Origin: Medicago truncatula
Taxonomy: Eukaryota > Streptophyta > Magnoliopsida > Fabales > Fabaceae
Direction of reading: 5' to 3'
Assembly (NCBI RefSeq): GCF_003473485.1
Contig: NC_053046.1
Coordinates: forward strand, 320,001 to 384,000
Length of the DNA: 64,000 nucleotides
Below, one piece after another: positions 25,359-38,522 of the stretch; the stretch's first letter is position 1; each line of letters starts with the position of its first letter. Both the position numbers and the translations under genes were made by a program. The notes beneath the pieces are model-generated. The model searched no databases, was not told where the DNA came from, and saw only the letters and a program-made list of their open reading frames with translations.

Positions 25359-25577
25359 ACGCTATTCGGATTTTAAAATCGAAAATATTTTAACGTGTTT
25401 TGGGAGTTTCTATGAGGTGTTTATGCTGTTCAGATTATATAATTATAATTGCATAGGATGCGAGAAATCAATAGAGTTGAAAAAAAATGAGTCATATAAG
25501 AAATGAACACCAAATCAAGTTGGAAATTTGGACTAGATTAAAATTGGGGAATTGTTCCACCGGCCCCCATTTTGCTG

Positions 25578-26109
25578 GCTGACCTTCTGAAAGCCTAATA
25601 CGACCTGCTAGCCTGTTTAAAAGCCTATATCTTATGAATACCTTTAAATAAGCAATGTGATCTAAATTTAAATGGACTAGCGAACTAATAGTTCAATTAG
25701 ATTAAACTCTCTTTTGATAATCAACACGAGGTTTTAGGGAGTTTGACTATATATTGCACCTTATTTATATTCTAGTTTATGATAATACATTTTTTTTTAA
25801 AGAATAATACATTTATATATGCAAAAAATTAATGTATACTAATAAAACTTAAATTATTGAAAAAGTTTACAAATTTATATTTTAATTCAAAGTACAAAAT
25901 ATAATTTAATAATAAATAATATTATTCATATTACTTAAATAGGTCGGTCTAATAGGCTTAAGAGACTTTTTGGGAGGCTTGTGGCCTGACCTTTTAAGCT
26001 AAATAGGCTTAAAAAAACCCTAGGCCTTCTCTATTTAAGAAAAAAGTCTGGCCTGACGTAGGCTAGGCCATAGATCACTGTAGGCCGCCCTGGCCTATTC
26101 CCATCCCTA
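25578..26109. mobile_element. Truncated copy of the GGCCTATT hAT-like element
   Basis: The right end, CCTGGCCTATTCCCATCCCTA, and internal AGGCTTA / GGCCTGAC blocks match the complete element at 62098-62685. The left terminus (expected TAGGG.TGGGAATAGG) is absent, so the copy is truncated or disrupted on that side. It is non-coding. Confidence 0.65.
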
Positions 26110-26237
26110 GTTCTGATCGACGTTTTTCGACTAAAGTCTCTCGAAGTCGAATTCTACAATCTGAGTATGAGGGTACATACATGTAAAACAAAAAATTGGA
26201 ACTCGCATAATTAGCACCATACGGATAGAAAAAAGTT

Positions 26238-26500
26238 GGCTAAATTGCATTTTTAGTCCTTTAACTATTTAGGTAGTATCACTTTGGTCCCTTAATTAAA
26301 ATTTGATTTATTTTGGTCCCTTAACTTCTCTCCTTTACACATTTTGGTCCTTCCCATTAGTTTTAATTCAAAAACGTTAGGTTTTCTTCATCTTCTTCTC
26401 CTCTTTTTCATCTTCATATCATCTCCATCAACCTTCAACAACAAGAATCCCAGAAAAATTCCATAAGAAAATGAAGAAAACCTAACGTTTTAATTCAAAA
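26238..26500. mobile_element. MULE terminal fragment
   Basis: The sequence starts GGCTAAATTGCATTTTTAGT and continues with repeated TTTGGTCCCTTAA blocks, as in the left arms of the MULE family here. No matching right arm was found. An internal inverted pair, AAAACGTTAGGTTTTCTTC and its complement near 26475, closes a smaller hairpin. Confidence 0.5.
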
Positions 26501-28274
26501 ACATGTTTGAGATATATTATTTAGACTCCAATAATACTTTAGGATACATATTTTTAGAAGTATCATCATTGTATTTCTTTTAAAAAAATAAATATTATCA
26601 AATATTTCATGAATATGTCTTGTTGGGTTCAATACAAACATGATATATGCATGAAAGCATTCTATTTTAAAAACTTCTTACAACTAGATATTGTTATTAA
26701 AAAGTTTAATTTTACATATTAAAAGAAAAAACTCTGAATCCTCTTAAATAAAAGAAGACCCACATATTAATGGTGAATTCTTCTCTAAAATTATATTATC
26801 TCACAAGATTTCATCATCAATCCAAAACAGTCTAAAAAAATGTGATTGAGTTAATAAAATCAAAGTTTGACCATTTAGGTCACTGCCAAGTTTTAGTATT
26901 GATGATGCGGTGGCTCACTATAACCAATACAGCCAAGTTTTATTAGTAGACCTCTCTGTCATTTCTTTCTTATTTCAATACTCATAATAATAATAATAAT
27001 AGTAATAAATAATGTGATAAGGATTAGTACCCATATTTGAACATAAACACGTGCACAACACCTTTTAAGATAAGAATCAAAGCTCAAATTGGCTTAATTA
27101 ATAAATTTTGATAATAACCCGTAATAAACACCGTACATTTTGTAGTTGAAAAGAATAATAGTATACTACTACACGAGAGAGGTATAGATAGAAGTGCATG
27201 TGCACGTGCAAACATGTGTTTGAATATATGGAAGCCCGCATATGAAAATTATGCACACGTGCTCACATGCTTCTGTGAATTCTGACTGGTAATTCTTGTA
27301 AGTGAATGTGATTGCATGTGGATTCATAAAAATCCCAGTCAACTACACTGTGCCCCAAATTATTTTTACACTCTTCATTGTAATTGCATGCATAGTAATA
27401 GAATCTTTATTTGAGTTGATGATGGTGGTGTTGTTGATGTTTTTATTAGAAGCATAAATAATAAATAACTGACATAGTAAAAAAACAAGGGGCACATTTT
27501 GCCTCTTGCAATCTAAATAAATGTTAGTGTACAAACTAGTTGAGTGATTCTTTAATTGTCACACATGATGGGCACAGAAAAGGAAAAGGGGGTCACTTTT
27601 GGTCCAACTAATATGCATATTTATGTCCATTTTTCTTACCACATTTGTGCCCAAGTCAGATTTATTTATGTATGGTGTACCAAATAAAACTTAGTTTTAA
27701 TTTTAAAGGACCACTTTTTGATCCATCCAACTAATATGAATTGCTCTAAACTATACAAGAAAGAATCATATCTTGATCTCAAATAGAAAGAGGAGATAGG
27801 GGTGTGGTGTCCATACAGTGTAATGGAATGGGAAGTGGACGTTTACCAGGTTTACACAGTGCATCGCTGTCTATATAGCATGTGATGTCAATGCCTTCTT
27901 GTGTGTTGTTTTGTGGATTTCTCTCTCTTTACCTTCTATGCCTATAACCATTTATTTCCAATTCCAACTTGCAATTTTGATTTTCACATAAAAAGACCAA
28001 TGAAGACAAAACTATTCTAGGATTTGAGTTCGATTCCCCTTGGTTTTCTCCACCACCACCTATCCACTATTCTTTCAATTTTACCAAAACTAAACTAGAT
28101 GAGTGACACATTGCCACATACACTTCTTATAATAATAAATAATAGGATATGGTCATGTGAGAGTTTGATATACACAAGTTAGTTAATTTATATAGTTAAC
28201 TCTTTTTTACCGTAACTCTTTCATTTCATCATAAATTGGAGAGTCCTATCCCAGTTACTCCAAAACAAGATCAT

Positions 28275-29019
28275 ATGGATACATTAGCTTCAGAATGCAG
28301 CAGTGGGTGTGAGTCTGGATGGACTCTATACCTTGACCGTTCTCTCAATACCTCACAATCACATACACCTTCACTTGGTTGTTATGAAGAAACTAAACAC
28401 AAAAAGGCTCAAAATATTGAGGACTCTGATGAAGAGGACTTGTCCATGGTTTCTGATGCTTCTTCTGGTCCTCCACACCATGACTCTTACTTCAATGCAC
28501 AAGACTGTTCTGCATCTAAGCCAACAAAACTTGTTGCCAAGAGAAGTAAAAAGAGACAGAAAGTTCAAGAAAATAATAATATTCAGCAGCACCTTGATGA
28601 CACTGCTAGCTCTCCTCTCTTTGACAACAACAATGTTGTTACTATGAGCAACCAACAAACAACTTCAACGACAGAGAGTATGCTAGATTATTCACAAGGC
28701 TTCTCTGCTACGTACTTTGAGGTACATATATATATATATAAATGTGCCATGGTTCTTTCTTTTATGTTTTCTTTAAAGGTTAAACATATTGATTACAACT
28801 CATTTGTTCTATTGCAGGAGAGATCCTCATTGCAAGATCACTTTGGTTTTCTACAACCATCTCTATCACAAAATGAAGCTCATATCAACAAGTAAGCAAT
28901 GCTTCTTTTATACATTGGAACAAAGATTTGAATTGTTAAATATGATACTAATTGTAATCATTCATTTTCATTTTATGTTTAGAAAATGGTATGGAGGGGA
29001 AGAGATGGGAATGATATAA
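28275..29019 (+). CDS. SOFL: SOB FIVE-LIKE (SOFL) protein
   Basis: Three exons, 28275-28721, 28818-28891 and 28983-29019, give 185 residues. Two diagnostic SOFL motifs are clear: SECSSGCESGWTLYLD (residues 6-21) and DLSMVSDASSGPPH (55-68). A basic stretch KRSKKRQK (89-96) may be a nuclear localisation signal. Plant SOFL proteins affect cytokinin levels and act in the nucleus or cytoplasm; their biochemical activity is not established. The rest is Ser/Asn/Gln-rich and likely disordered. The ATG at 28275 is chosen because the longer in-frame extension begins with TTG at 28236, not ATG. If exon 2 is not spliced the frame ends at 28895, so a shorter isoform is possible. Confidence 0.85.
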
Positions 29020-32000
29020 ACAACATGCAATTGAGTTCCACTCCAATGGCTCCTCTGCTGTTAAACTTATTGCTGTGGAAGTTACTAAATTATGAAGATC
29101 AATGGAAAGAAGAGAAGACATTTTTGATCTCAAAAGGGATTATTATGCTCCCTTTTTTTTGTGTTTTTGTCTTCTCAAAAGGAAAATTTAGAAATAATTT
29201 TTTTTGTTTTGTTTCTTTCATAGTTTAATTAATCCTGTTGTGGATGAATTGAATAATGAACACAGGACAGGATAGTAAGTTAGGCAGGTTCTGTATAAAC
29301 ATGTTCAATCCTTGTTTTTTTTTATTAAATGCATACAAGTTTTCCACATTAAGAGCAGCTACAGATAGATGCAAATGCCTAGCTAGGTTGTGAATGTAGA
29401 GCAGATCTTGATCTTGTGCTGTCTTTGTAATGTATTCAAAATTCATGCAGATGCTTTCAGTTTCAGTGCATTGGAAATGTAAAATCTCGGGGTTGACAAT
29501 CACAACATGTTCCTCAGTTCAGTCTTTTTGTTTGGTTTATTTAGATCACATCTAGCTAGACACAGAATAATAATCTTTTTAAGTTAAGTATGTCCTAAGC
29601 AATAAGAATGTGAATGTGGTGGCAGGGATCTAATCCAATCTCAAAAAATTAGTAATCAAAACTTACACATGCATGCACATCTTAAAATGCTTAAGGACTA
29701 ATTAAGGAGCTCCAAAAGTTAATAAACTGATCCAAAAATATTTGATATAGTAATCCAATTGGACCCTTTTACTGTTTTTTTTTTTTTTTATCATAATTAT
29801 TCTATTGAAGTACAGAGAATTCAGATAAAGCCGGTTTAATCAAATATGAAAGAGCCTAGACAGGGTTCAATTTCTATCTAATCTGAAAGTTTTAGTGTTT
29901 TCTGAAAGAACAAAAGGTGATAAAGGCTATATATGAATGAGGTATGGACAATGAGGAGGAAATGTGAATATTGATGTTGGAATACTTCATATGCATCTCT
30001 ACAAATCTTTTCTAGGCTCAGGAGATCCTGCCTGATATCTTCCTGACCCAGAGGAACATGCCCCATTTTGTTTAGTATACCAACTTTATCTCATTTGGAA
30101 GGATCCCCATTTTAAATTATTTATATGTACTGTCTTTTATTATACATAGGTTTGGTCCCTTCAAGTCTGTCTGCTTGGAAGTTGTTATTGAAATTGATGT
30201 CATGGCACAATTATGTGTCTTCCATTACTTAATTATTCTCATTCAGTTACTGTTCAGATTAAAGAATTAGTATGTGAGGCCGGAAAAGGTTGAAAAAGCT
30301 GAAGAAAGAAAATTTGGACATTGAGAATTTAGGATGTTCAAATAAGAATCTCCTCCACGCACATGTTGTTTTGTCCTATATCTAATTGAAGTTAGGCAAT
30401 GTGAGTTAAATTAATAGAGGAAGCTAAGCTAAAGACAAATCAAACTAATAAAATTCTAGAGAGAGAGAGAGAGAGAGAGATCTTTATTTAAACGTGAAGA
30501 TAGTCGTAGCTCCAGCTGCATTCCATTAAATTGGATAAGAATCCAAAAGGGTATTATGGGAACAACATTTCATGCCTTTCCAACCACCGCCAAACCAACC
30601 ATCCATCCTTGTTACACAGAGGAGATGCAAGGGACTTTGTTTGCCTCCAAACACGTGTTTCATGTTAAATCTATTATTTATAGGAGAATCCTAACCATTG
30701 CCCTTGGGGCATTGGATAAAGGGATAAAAATAAAAATATGATATTGAAAAATGATAAAAAGTGATAAATTTAACTTTTTAAAAATCAAAATATTGTTGAA
30801 ACAAATGCAAACATGCTACTTTTAACTTCTTTTAACCATTGTCTTGAGGGCAATGTTCAAGATAATGGTTAGCAAGACCCTTGTTTATATTACCATTGTT
30901 TTTTTAGTTTTGAATAGTGCAAGCAACATTTCCTCTAAAACTCACTCTTTTATGGTTTCCATTTAAAATCGTGAGATATACATTCATTGATTTCATCCAC
31001 CAAAATAGTGTTAAAAAGTGATTGTCCTTAGCATTTATTTTTGGTTTTTTTTTTCTTCCAGTTTTTGATGTCCCATTTTTCAAGACAACAACACTATTTG
31101 TATCTCAGAAACAACATAATGTGACTGCCAGCGAGTGTCTCATGAATGTCTACAACTTGCAGCATCTTATGTTGAGGATTTTAGCACTAGCAAACGGTTA
31201 GGCATAACGAAAACAGGAGTTTGAACTTTAGCAGTTGCAGTTAGAACATAGAACATGAAACACCACCAGTGATTATTTTCTTTGTCCGTAGGCGAAAGGA
31301 TAATGTTAAGTACCATTGAAACTATACACACAATCGCGGCATAACAAAAATGAGTTTTTTTGGTAACACATAATTATGAATTAGGAAGATTCATGTCTAA
31401 GTCATGATCATTCACCTGAACTTATATTTTATATGAAGAACTGTACAAAATCAACATTTTTAAGTCAGAAACTTTGGTTCTTTAATTTAAAATACACACG
31501 CACTTACTTTGGAATCTTGTAACAATTGTTTACTGTACAATAGTGGAATTTACATTAAGAGGAAGCATTACCTAAAATATCTCCTAAAGTTACGTTGATC
31601 CCCTAAACACAATGGACTCTAGCAAATTAGTTCAAAGTCATGAAATCATGGAAAGAGTAAGACCAGGAACCAAAAGTCGCATCATGTTAGAGCTGGTGGA
31701 AATATAACTCACATAATGTCAGATAAATAATGCACCAAAAATTCTTGGAGTACAAACTGAAACTACAAAGCAGTTCTCACCACAGTTTCAATTTGAGTAA
31801 TGGATATGAACAGAGAAATTTGACTTTAGATGCCCATGTGAGAGCTAAGAATTCACATGTTGAACCTACCTAAAAGTAATGTTTGGTCACACTACCAAAT
31901 TATTCAGCTATGATCTTTGATGATGTTGTTAATGAGTGACGTTCAGGCCTTAATCTGCCTAAATATTCTTTGCCACTAGGACATGTCACTTTGATACAGT

Positions 32001-33419
32001 GTACTAGTAATTGGTTCTGTTATCATAAAAAAGGTAATTGATTTCTGTTACAAATGACTCTTGCAAGAAAAAGCCTACCTTGGCATCAGGACATCCAAAG
32101 AGAAAATGTATGAGAAAGAAAAAGAAAGAAGGAAACACGAAGAATGGGGTTGATAAGTCTATGAAGACTCTAGGTTCAATTTTTTGTTGAAGAATGTGAT
32201 GCAAATTTGTGCCAATTCAAAGTCAATAAGAATTTACAAGGTGTGGTTACCGAAAGTAATTCAATGTAACCATAATACCATGTGACAGTTAGATGGCTGG
32301 AAATTACAAATTTAGAAATTCAGATATGTGATTTCATTGGTTACTTCCATCTTTGAAGAAAAACAACGAATAACTTTCCAGAGAATACAGCAGAAATGAA
32401 CGTCTAATTCTCATTTGAGCTGCCCCTGGCAGTTAAAAGGGAATGATATTACCAAACATGGAGATCATTGAATAGAAATCCAGATCATTGAAGAGAAAAA
32501 GAAAGGAGTGATTTTTAATATAATAAATAGGAGAGGAAAGGTTTAAGGTTGAGATTAGAAACACATGAGAGAATTCAAGAAAAAAAAATGGAGAAAATCA
32601 ATTCTCACGAGGGTGGGATCCTGTTGTGACTCTTGTACAAACAAGCTAGATAACTCAAATGCATTTTAGAGTTGAATATGCACAAATCTGGTATAGGTCT
32701 TAAAGTCAGGGGTAGAAAAGTGTACAACAATACTTGTAGATATACCTTGGTCCTCAAACTCATGGAAGACTATGAAATGCATTAAGAATGTAAGACAGAG
32801 ATGTTCAATCTGATGACTTGAATGAATATCTGAGAAGTTTTCACGTGGAAGTATAATTTTTTCTAATCAATTATCATCGCATATTTGTTTTCTCTTCCAC
32901 TGGAATTTTCTAGTCACCGTAGAGGATCCCAGCCCATTTATAACATTGTTCAAGGATATTCTGATGCCATGGGCATATAAAGCCATAAACAGAGTCAGAC
33001 ACATTGCCAGGCTTCCAAAGTTTATAAACCAGAATAGCAATTAAGAGAAGTTGCAGCTAGTAGAACATAAAGCTCTACAATGGCCAAATATTATTTAAAG
33101 AAACTTTTTCTTTACACAGAAAGAAATCAATACAGACAACAAAAAAACAACCATAATAATGTACACGGGGAAAAATCTGAATCTTATACTGAAATCTTTG
33201 TGTAAATAACAGAACTAGCAGCAAGTATTACATAAAAGCAATATTGCAGACATTGTCCATACAACAATGTACAAGAAAGATTAGTTGAAGGATCATTCAT
33301 GTATAAGAAGCTAATAAATGCCGTAGAGGTCTTATATTAATTAAAATTTTACAGAAAAACAGATAAAACATGACATTCCGATTAAATTACATTATTTATG
33401 GAGCACAACTGAGTCCCAT
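29020..33419. other. Long region without a convincing gene
   Basis: About 4.4 kb between the SOFL 3' end and the MRS2 stop codon. The SOFL 3' UTR probably extends past 29150. A (GA)n run lies near 30461-30480. A minus-strand ORF at 29878-30066 begins with ATG (MGHVPLGQEDIRQDLLSLEK), but I see no family match or splice partner. No transposon ends were recognised. The MRS2 3' UTR should occupy part of 33100-33419. Confidence 0.4.
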
Positions 33420-35652
33420 TCACTCCAGCAAGCGTTTGTGCTTGCACCAGGCAATAGCAACCACATACAAGAATATGGTCCCAGCAGTGCCACCACCAAC
33501 AGTCCACATAAACTCTCTCATCCCATACAAATTCTTATCAAACAGTTCAATATTAATATTCATGCCAAAAATACCAGCGACAACAACGAAGGCACTTACC
33601 ACCAGAGTTGCCGTGGTCAACATGACTCCCATTTGGAGAAGATGGTTCTGTTTGTCATCAAGCATAATGTTGATATAATCCTCCGTGTCATCAACATACT
33701 CCCTCAGCTTCAACAAATAACAAAGTATCAGAGCAATTATATTAACCAGGTATTGTCACTCCCATAATATATACTCGTATTTTTCAAGCAAAATTAGATA
33801 ATTATAATCAATCCAAGGCCTCAAGTACAAACCATAAAGTGCTCTCCTCTCAATAGTCGGTACTAAGAGTCTCTTTGGATTGACTTATTTGGGGTCCCGT
33901 TTGGATCGGCTTATTTTTGAGCTTATGCAAAGCAACTCATGTAAATAAATAAGTTTTTATGTATTATTTACAAGTTTGCCAAGGTAGTTTATGAAAAATC
34001 AGCTTATGAAGATACAAGCTTTTATATGTTTATGCTTTTATGAAAATTGTATCTTCATAAGCTGGTTAGATAAATTATAATCAATCCAAGGCCTCAAGTA
34101 CAAACCATAAAGTGCTCTCCACTCGGTAGTCGGTACTTGTCCTGCTACTTCATAAGCTGATTTTATGTTAATTCAGCTTGTATCTTTTATATGTTCACAT
34201 AAAAGCTTGTTTATTTGCATAAGCTATTTTTCATAAGCTAAAAAAATAAGCCAATCCAAAAGGGCCCTTGAACTTATCTAGTGACATAAGCGCTTGTTTG
34301 ACTATTTGAGAAAGTTCACATAAACAACGTATGACATGTTTGTAAGTTGTTTTCAGCTTATTTCCACAAACTCACCAGGATAGCATATGAAAGAAACTTA
34401 TACAATAGCACTAGTGCGATAAACACTTATATGATATTGTGCTTGATTATTAAGTTTACATTAGGTTACTCTACCTACTAGATCAGAAAGCAAAAAATTG
34501 AAACTACAACATTTGCATTAGTGTTTTAACTTGTTGGATTGGACTATTGATGTTGTAAATGTTATAGAAAGCTAAAATCAAGGAAATGTAAAATAGGAAG
34601 GATACCGTTGAGAGCTTATTGAGAGTGCCGTCAATCTGAACAAAGTAAGCTTCCAAGAGCATCTCAAGCTCCTCAACATCAAGCTTAGTGGTGGTGACAC
34701 TGTAAGTAGTACTTGCACGTGTTCCGCGGCTATCCCTTAAATTTGAAGCACCAAACATTTGCTCTCTAGAATTGAGATTATCCTCATCTTCCTCCACATA
34801 ATTCACCCCCCCTCCTACACCCGCTTCCAACGAAATCTCAGCAGCCGGTACACTTTGATTAATATCAACACCATTATCATCAACATCATGATCAGGAGTT
34901 TCAACAGTGTCTTCATCAGAGGTTTGTTCCAATTGCTGTTGAAGTAACTTCTCAGTAAGATACATCTCCGCCATATCTTCATCATCATCAAGTAAATGTT
35001 CCAATTCATCTCTCACTTTTTGAACCCTCCCAGTAATCGCAACCAAACGGCTCTTAATCTGACGAACACGTTCCAAATTGAGAGTACTAATCTTCGAAGT
35101 CAATTTATCAAGAGCTGGATGCGCTTCTTGTTCCAACGTCTTCGCTTCACTCTCCAAAACACTACAAGCTGCTTCAAGACAAGCTTCAAGTGCAACGAAT
35201 TCAAATGGAAGAATCTTAATTCCACCGTGAGAATCTTCCTGATTATCAGGAAGAGGAGTAGTGGTAGCTTCGTGATGACGAAGAATCCTGGCTTGAAGCT
35301 CTTGAACGAAAGGAGTAACAGAAGGATCGCGTGAATTGAGAAGAAGAACTTCGTTTGCGGTGATAATTGCTTTGATGTGTTCTAAGTTGATGACGATTGC
35401 TCTTTCTCTTCCGAGAACGGTAGAAGGGTAGGAGAGGAGAGGGTCGAGGATTCGAAGGTCACGTGCAGGGAGGCCGGTACGACGCATGATGGCGTGTTTT
35501 CCGGCCTCGATCACCTGTGCTTCGCCGGTGCCGTCGACTACCAGCCATTGACGAACACTTGTACCTTTCTTCCGAATTGCTGGAACGGCGGCAGCAGCTG
35601 TTCCCCACCGGTCATCGCTGCCATTGGCGTTACCGGTGACGTTTCCTCGCAT
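33420..35652 (-). CDS. MRS2: MRS2/MGT-type CorA-like magnesium transporter
   Basis: Two exons, 35652-34606 and 33707-33420, give 444 residues. The family moves Mg2+ through a pentameric membrane channel. Seen: the N-terminal core with ARDLRILDP and GRERAIVINLEHIKAII; helices with LDELTSKISTLNLERVRQ-like sequence; VQKVRDELEHLLDDDEDMAE; and LEMLLEAYFVQIDGTLNKL before the intron. Exon 2 encodes REYVDDTEDYINI, a membrane segment ending GIFGMN (Gly-Met-Asn near 397-399, the CorA signature), a second membrane helix, and a basic tail (CKHKRLLE). The start is the first true ATG (MRGNVTG); the longer frame opens with TTG at 35745. The Asp/Glu-rich loop before residue 320 is family-typical. Only one intron is seen. 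Confidence 0.92.
33794..33864. repeat. Direct repeat, copy 1 (outside the MITE)
   Basis: A ~71-bp intron segment from TTAGATAATTATAATC to AGTCGGTACT, repeated with about 95% identity at 34066-34137 inside the neighbouring MITE. Confidence 0.85.
33892..34266. mobile_element. MITE-like inverted-repeat element in the MRS2 intron
   Basis: Left end GGGTCCCGTTTGGATCGGCTT and complement of right end GGGCCCTTTTGGATTGGCTT, continuing as imperfect inverted repeats rich in AGCTTATG and ATAAGCT. The target duplication is unclear. The element contains a ~72-bp copy of MRS2 intron sequence found just outside it. Confidence 0.6.
34066..34137. repeat. Direct repeat, copy 2 (inside the MITE)
   Basis: The second copy of the 33794-33864 segment. 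It is embedded between two arms of the MITE, so it was inserted into the element or captured by it. Confidence 0.85.
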
Positions 35653-36821
35653 CTTTGATTTTTTTTTTTTGTGTTCTACGCTACTATCTTCTTCACTCAA
35701 TTCGTTCTCAAATTTTTTTGTAATAAGAAGAGGATGACGACCCAATTTATTCTCTTTTTATTATTTTTTTAGTTGATATTTTATTTTATTATTAGGAAGC
35801 TCCCTATAATATAATCCTTAATTATTGAGGCACATAAACTTTTACACGGTTTTATACTAATATTTTGTTTGCGAGTTTGAAGCAAAAGAAAGAGAAGAAT
35901 TTTAAACAAAAAAATATGAATGAACAAGTGAAAGAAATAGATGACAATGATAAAGAAATTTTGGGAGATTAATTTTTTTTATAATACAAAACTCTAATCA
36001 TCTGAAGAATTAAAAAATTGTATTAAAAAAGATTTTGAAATGTTTATATGAATTCTTTAAATTTAATATGTTTTTATAACATTCTTAAAATTAAAAATAC
36101 ATTAATTATAAACATTAATTTACAATTCTCTAAAAAATTACTTTTTCAAAAAAAATGTGAAAGATTTTTTCATTTTTTATATTTCTCGCCTCCAAACCCC
36201 TTCCCTCCCCTTCAAACTCTCAAATAAAACTTAAATGATGGAACTCAAATGTTTTTTTTAGGGAGGAACTCATGTGTTTATAGTATTATACTACAAGTGT
36301 TTATTTTATTTTTATGAATAACTACAAGTTGTTATTTAAATATATTTTTTTTTTTTTACAAAACTAGTGTTATTTTGAGAAATGTGTTGTTCTTATGTTT
36401 TTTTAATAATTATCTATATTTTCCACCGAAGATGTATTTTAAAAAAAATATTAATGTACTTTTTAAAAAATAAAGAGAATCTTAATTTTTTAAATTCAAC
36501 TCAATTGAACCAACTAAAAAGCAACAAGAAATTTACTATTCATTGACTATTGTGGTCCTATCAGATTCGAAATATTAGTCTTTACAATTGCAGAAATACT
36601 CAATTGACCCCAAACAAAACAAAAAATCCAACATCATGTTCTTTATCGTTTTGGTTTGTATTTTGCAAAAAAAGAAAAATATATTACAAAAATCGAATAA
36701 ATTTTTTTGTTTTGTTTTATTAGTTTAGGATTACGGTCCTAGACTAGTTCATTTTTGTCCTCCATTTTTTATTTTATTTTTAAATTCCGTATCTAATTTA
36801 AGAACCGATTAATATAAGAGA
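35653..36821. other. MRS2 upstream region
   Basis: AT-rich DNA between the MRS2 ATG and the Ogre insertion, expected to contain the MRS2 promoter and leader. No ORF or defined repeat is seen. The right edge, AGAGA (36817-36821), is the Ogre target duplication. Confidence 0.5.
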
Positions 36822-37642
36822 TGTGCTCGTGATTTTCGGATGTCAAACCATTAATTGATTTTGAATCGTCAATCTTTGAACTCTCAATTTTATTCGTGGG
36901 AGGGAAAAAATGAGTAAAAACCCTTAAGACTTTGGATTCGGGGGTTGGTTACGCGAAGGGAAGGTGTTAGCACCCTAAGCGTCTACGGTACTCCGTAGGA
37001 ACCTTTTACTTAATTTATCTTGTGCTAAATTGCTTTGCTTATTTGAAGAGATGAAAATAAAATTGGATGATGAGTTAAAACGAAAAAGAAAATTGATTTT
37101 TAGTTGAAAAGAAAGAAGATAATTGTTTTTAATTGATAAGAAAAAAGAAATTTGTTTTTTAGTTGAAAGTTGAAAAGAAAAAAAAAGAAAATTGTTTTTT
37201 AATTGATTTGGAAGGACAAGGTCCTCTGCCTACGTACCCGTGAGGGATCAAAACCTCGTAGTTCGGGGTAGAAATTGACGTTTGATTGGTTGAGTGTTTT
37301 TTATTAGATTTTGAAAAAAGGTTTTGAAAATAAAAAACCAAGTGGCAAATGAGAATTGATTTGTGTTTTTTAGATTGAAGAAAACTAACTTAAAGTTGAA
37401 TTAGAATTGATTTGAAATTTGATTAAGAAAAATAAAATAAAAACCCGGTCACTTGATTTAAGATCAAGGTTTATTGTGAAAAGTTTTTTTGTGAATTTTG
37501 GATATTTGAATGTTTTTGTTGTTTTTGCATAATAACTGAAAATTAAACTAATAGAGAAATAAAAAATAAAAGTGTGTGGGTGTGAAGAAAAGATTGTTAG
37601 TTTACGTTAGTTCAACAAGATAAATAGTATTTAATATATATA

Positions 37643-37983
37643 GGACCAGAACACTCTGGAGAACAAAAATATAATATTAACAATTAACTTAGGACCAGAG
37701 CACTCTGGATTAATTTAATTAACAAGGACCAGAGCACTATGGATTAATTTAATTAACAAGGACCAGATTGTTCTGGAGAATATTTAAATTAAACAAAAAT
37801 ATAATATTAACAGTTAATATAGGACCAGAGCACTCTGGATTAATTTAATTAACAAGGACCAGATTGTTCTGGAGAATAATTAAATTAAACAAAAATAAAA
37901 TATTAACAGTTAATTTAGGACCAGAGCACTCTGGAGGATAAAAATATAATATTAACAGTTAATTTTGGACCAGAGCACTCTGG
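37643..37983. repeat. Palindromic tandem repeat in the transcribed part of the 3' LTR
   Basis: Eight imperfectly spaced copies of CCAGA-N4-TCTGG (variants CCAGAGCACTCTGG, CCAGAACACTCTGG, CCAGATTGTTCTGG) separated by AT-rich AATTTAATTAAC spacers. The 5' LTR has the matching array at 52281-52622. One copy differs between LTRs (CTATGG against CTCTGG). Confidence 0.8.
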
Positions 37984-38010
37984 ATTGAGGTGTGTATTTT
38001 AGTGAAAAAT

Positions 38011-38017
<7 letters not shown>

Positions 38018-38084
<67 letters not shown>
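38018..38084. repeat. (AT)n(GA)n microsatellite in the 3' LTR
   Basis: A run of AT dinucleotides followed directly by GA dinucleotides. The 5' LTR copy (52657-52719) has a different repeat number, so it has changed since insertion or during reverse transcription. Confidence 0.9.
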
Positions 38085-38085
<1 letters not shown>

Positions 38086-38522
38086 AAGACGAAAGGAAAA
38101 AGTGAAAAGGAAAAGAAAAAGGAGGAAAGAAAAGAAAGGGGAGATGATATACCCTTGTGGGAGAGTAGAAGAAAGAAAGAAAAAAAAAGAAAAAAAAGAG
38201 GGTTGTTTTGTTTGATTTTTGTTTGTTTTGGTAATGAGGGTGTGTTGTTTTGTGTTTGTTTGTTGATGGTGATGAGAAAGAAAGAAGAAGAAAAAAACTT
38301 TGTTTGAAAGTAGTGAGCACCTTCACTTTGAGAGAGATTCAATTCTTTGTGTGTAAGCCTCTTGAGAATTAACAAGGGTGTGTGCTTGTATTTATAGAAG
38401 CCTTTGTCTTGCTGCTTGACAGACAAATACAGCTGTGTTGTCCTCTCCAAAAACAGCCCATGTGCTTGTGTTTTTGTAGCTTGGAGCGCAAGGATACTCA
38501 AAAAGGAAACCTTTGTGAGTTG

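Larger units (their letters stand above)
23018..28274. other. Long intergenic region between the CYSTM and SOFL genes
   Basis: No host gene is supported over about 5 kb. Three transposon remnants are listed separately (24705-25358, 25578-26109, 26238-26500). Simple repeats include an (ATA)n run near 26984-27005. A TATA-like TCTATATAGC lies near 27870, and sequence near 28160-28205 is a candidate SOFL leader or promoter. A GAGTTCGATTCCCC motif near 28027 looks like a pol III B-box. Confidence 0.45.

Noticed and set aside
29878-30066. Minus-strand ORF MGHVPLGQEDIRQ...
   Set aside because: The composition looks plausible and it has an ATG, but there is no splice partner, domain or promoter to support a gene.
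32004-32204. Minus-strand ORF with HFLFGCPDAKVGFF, reminiscent of copia pol
   Set aside because: Similarity is too short and no other retroelement sequence is collinear with it.
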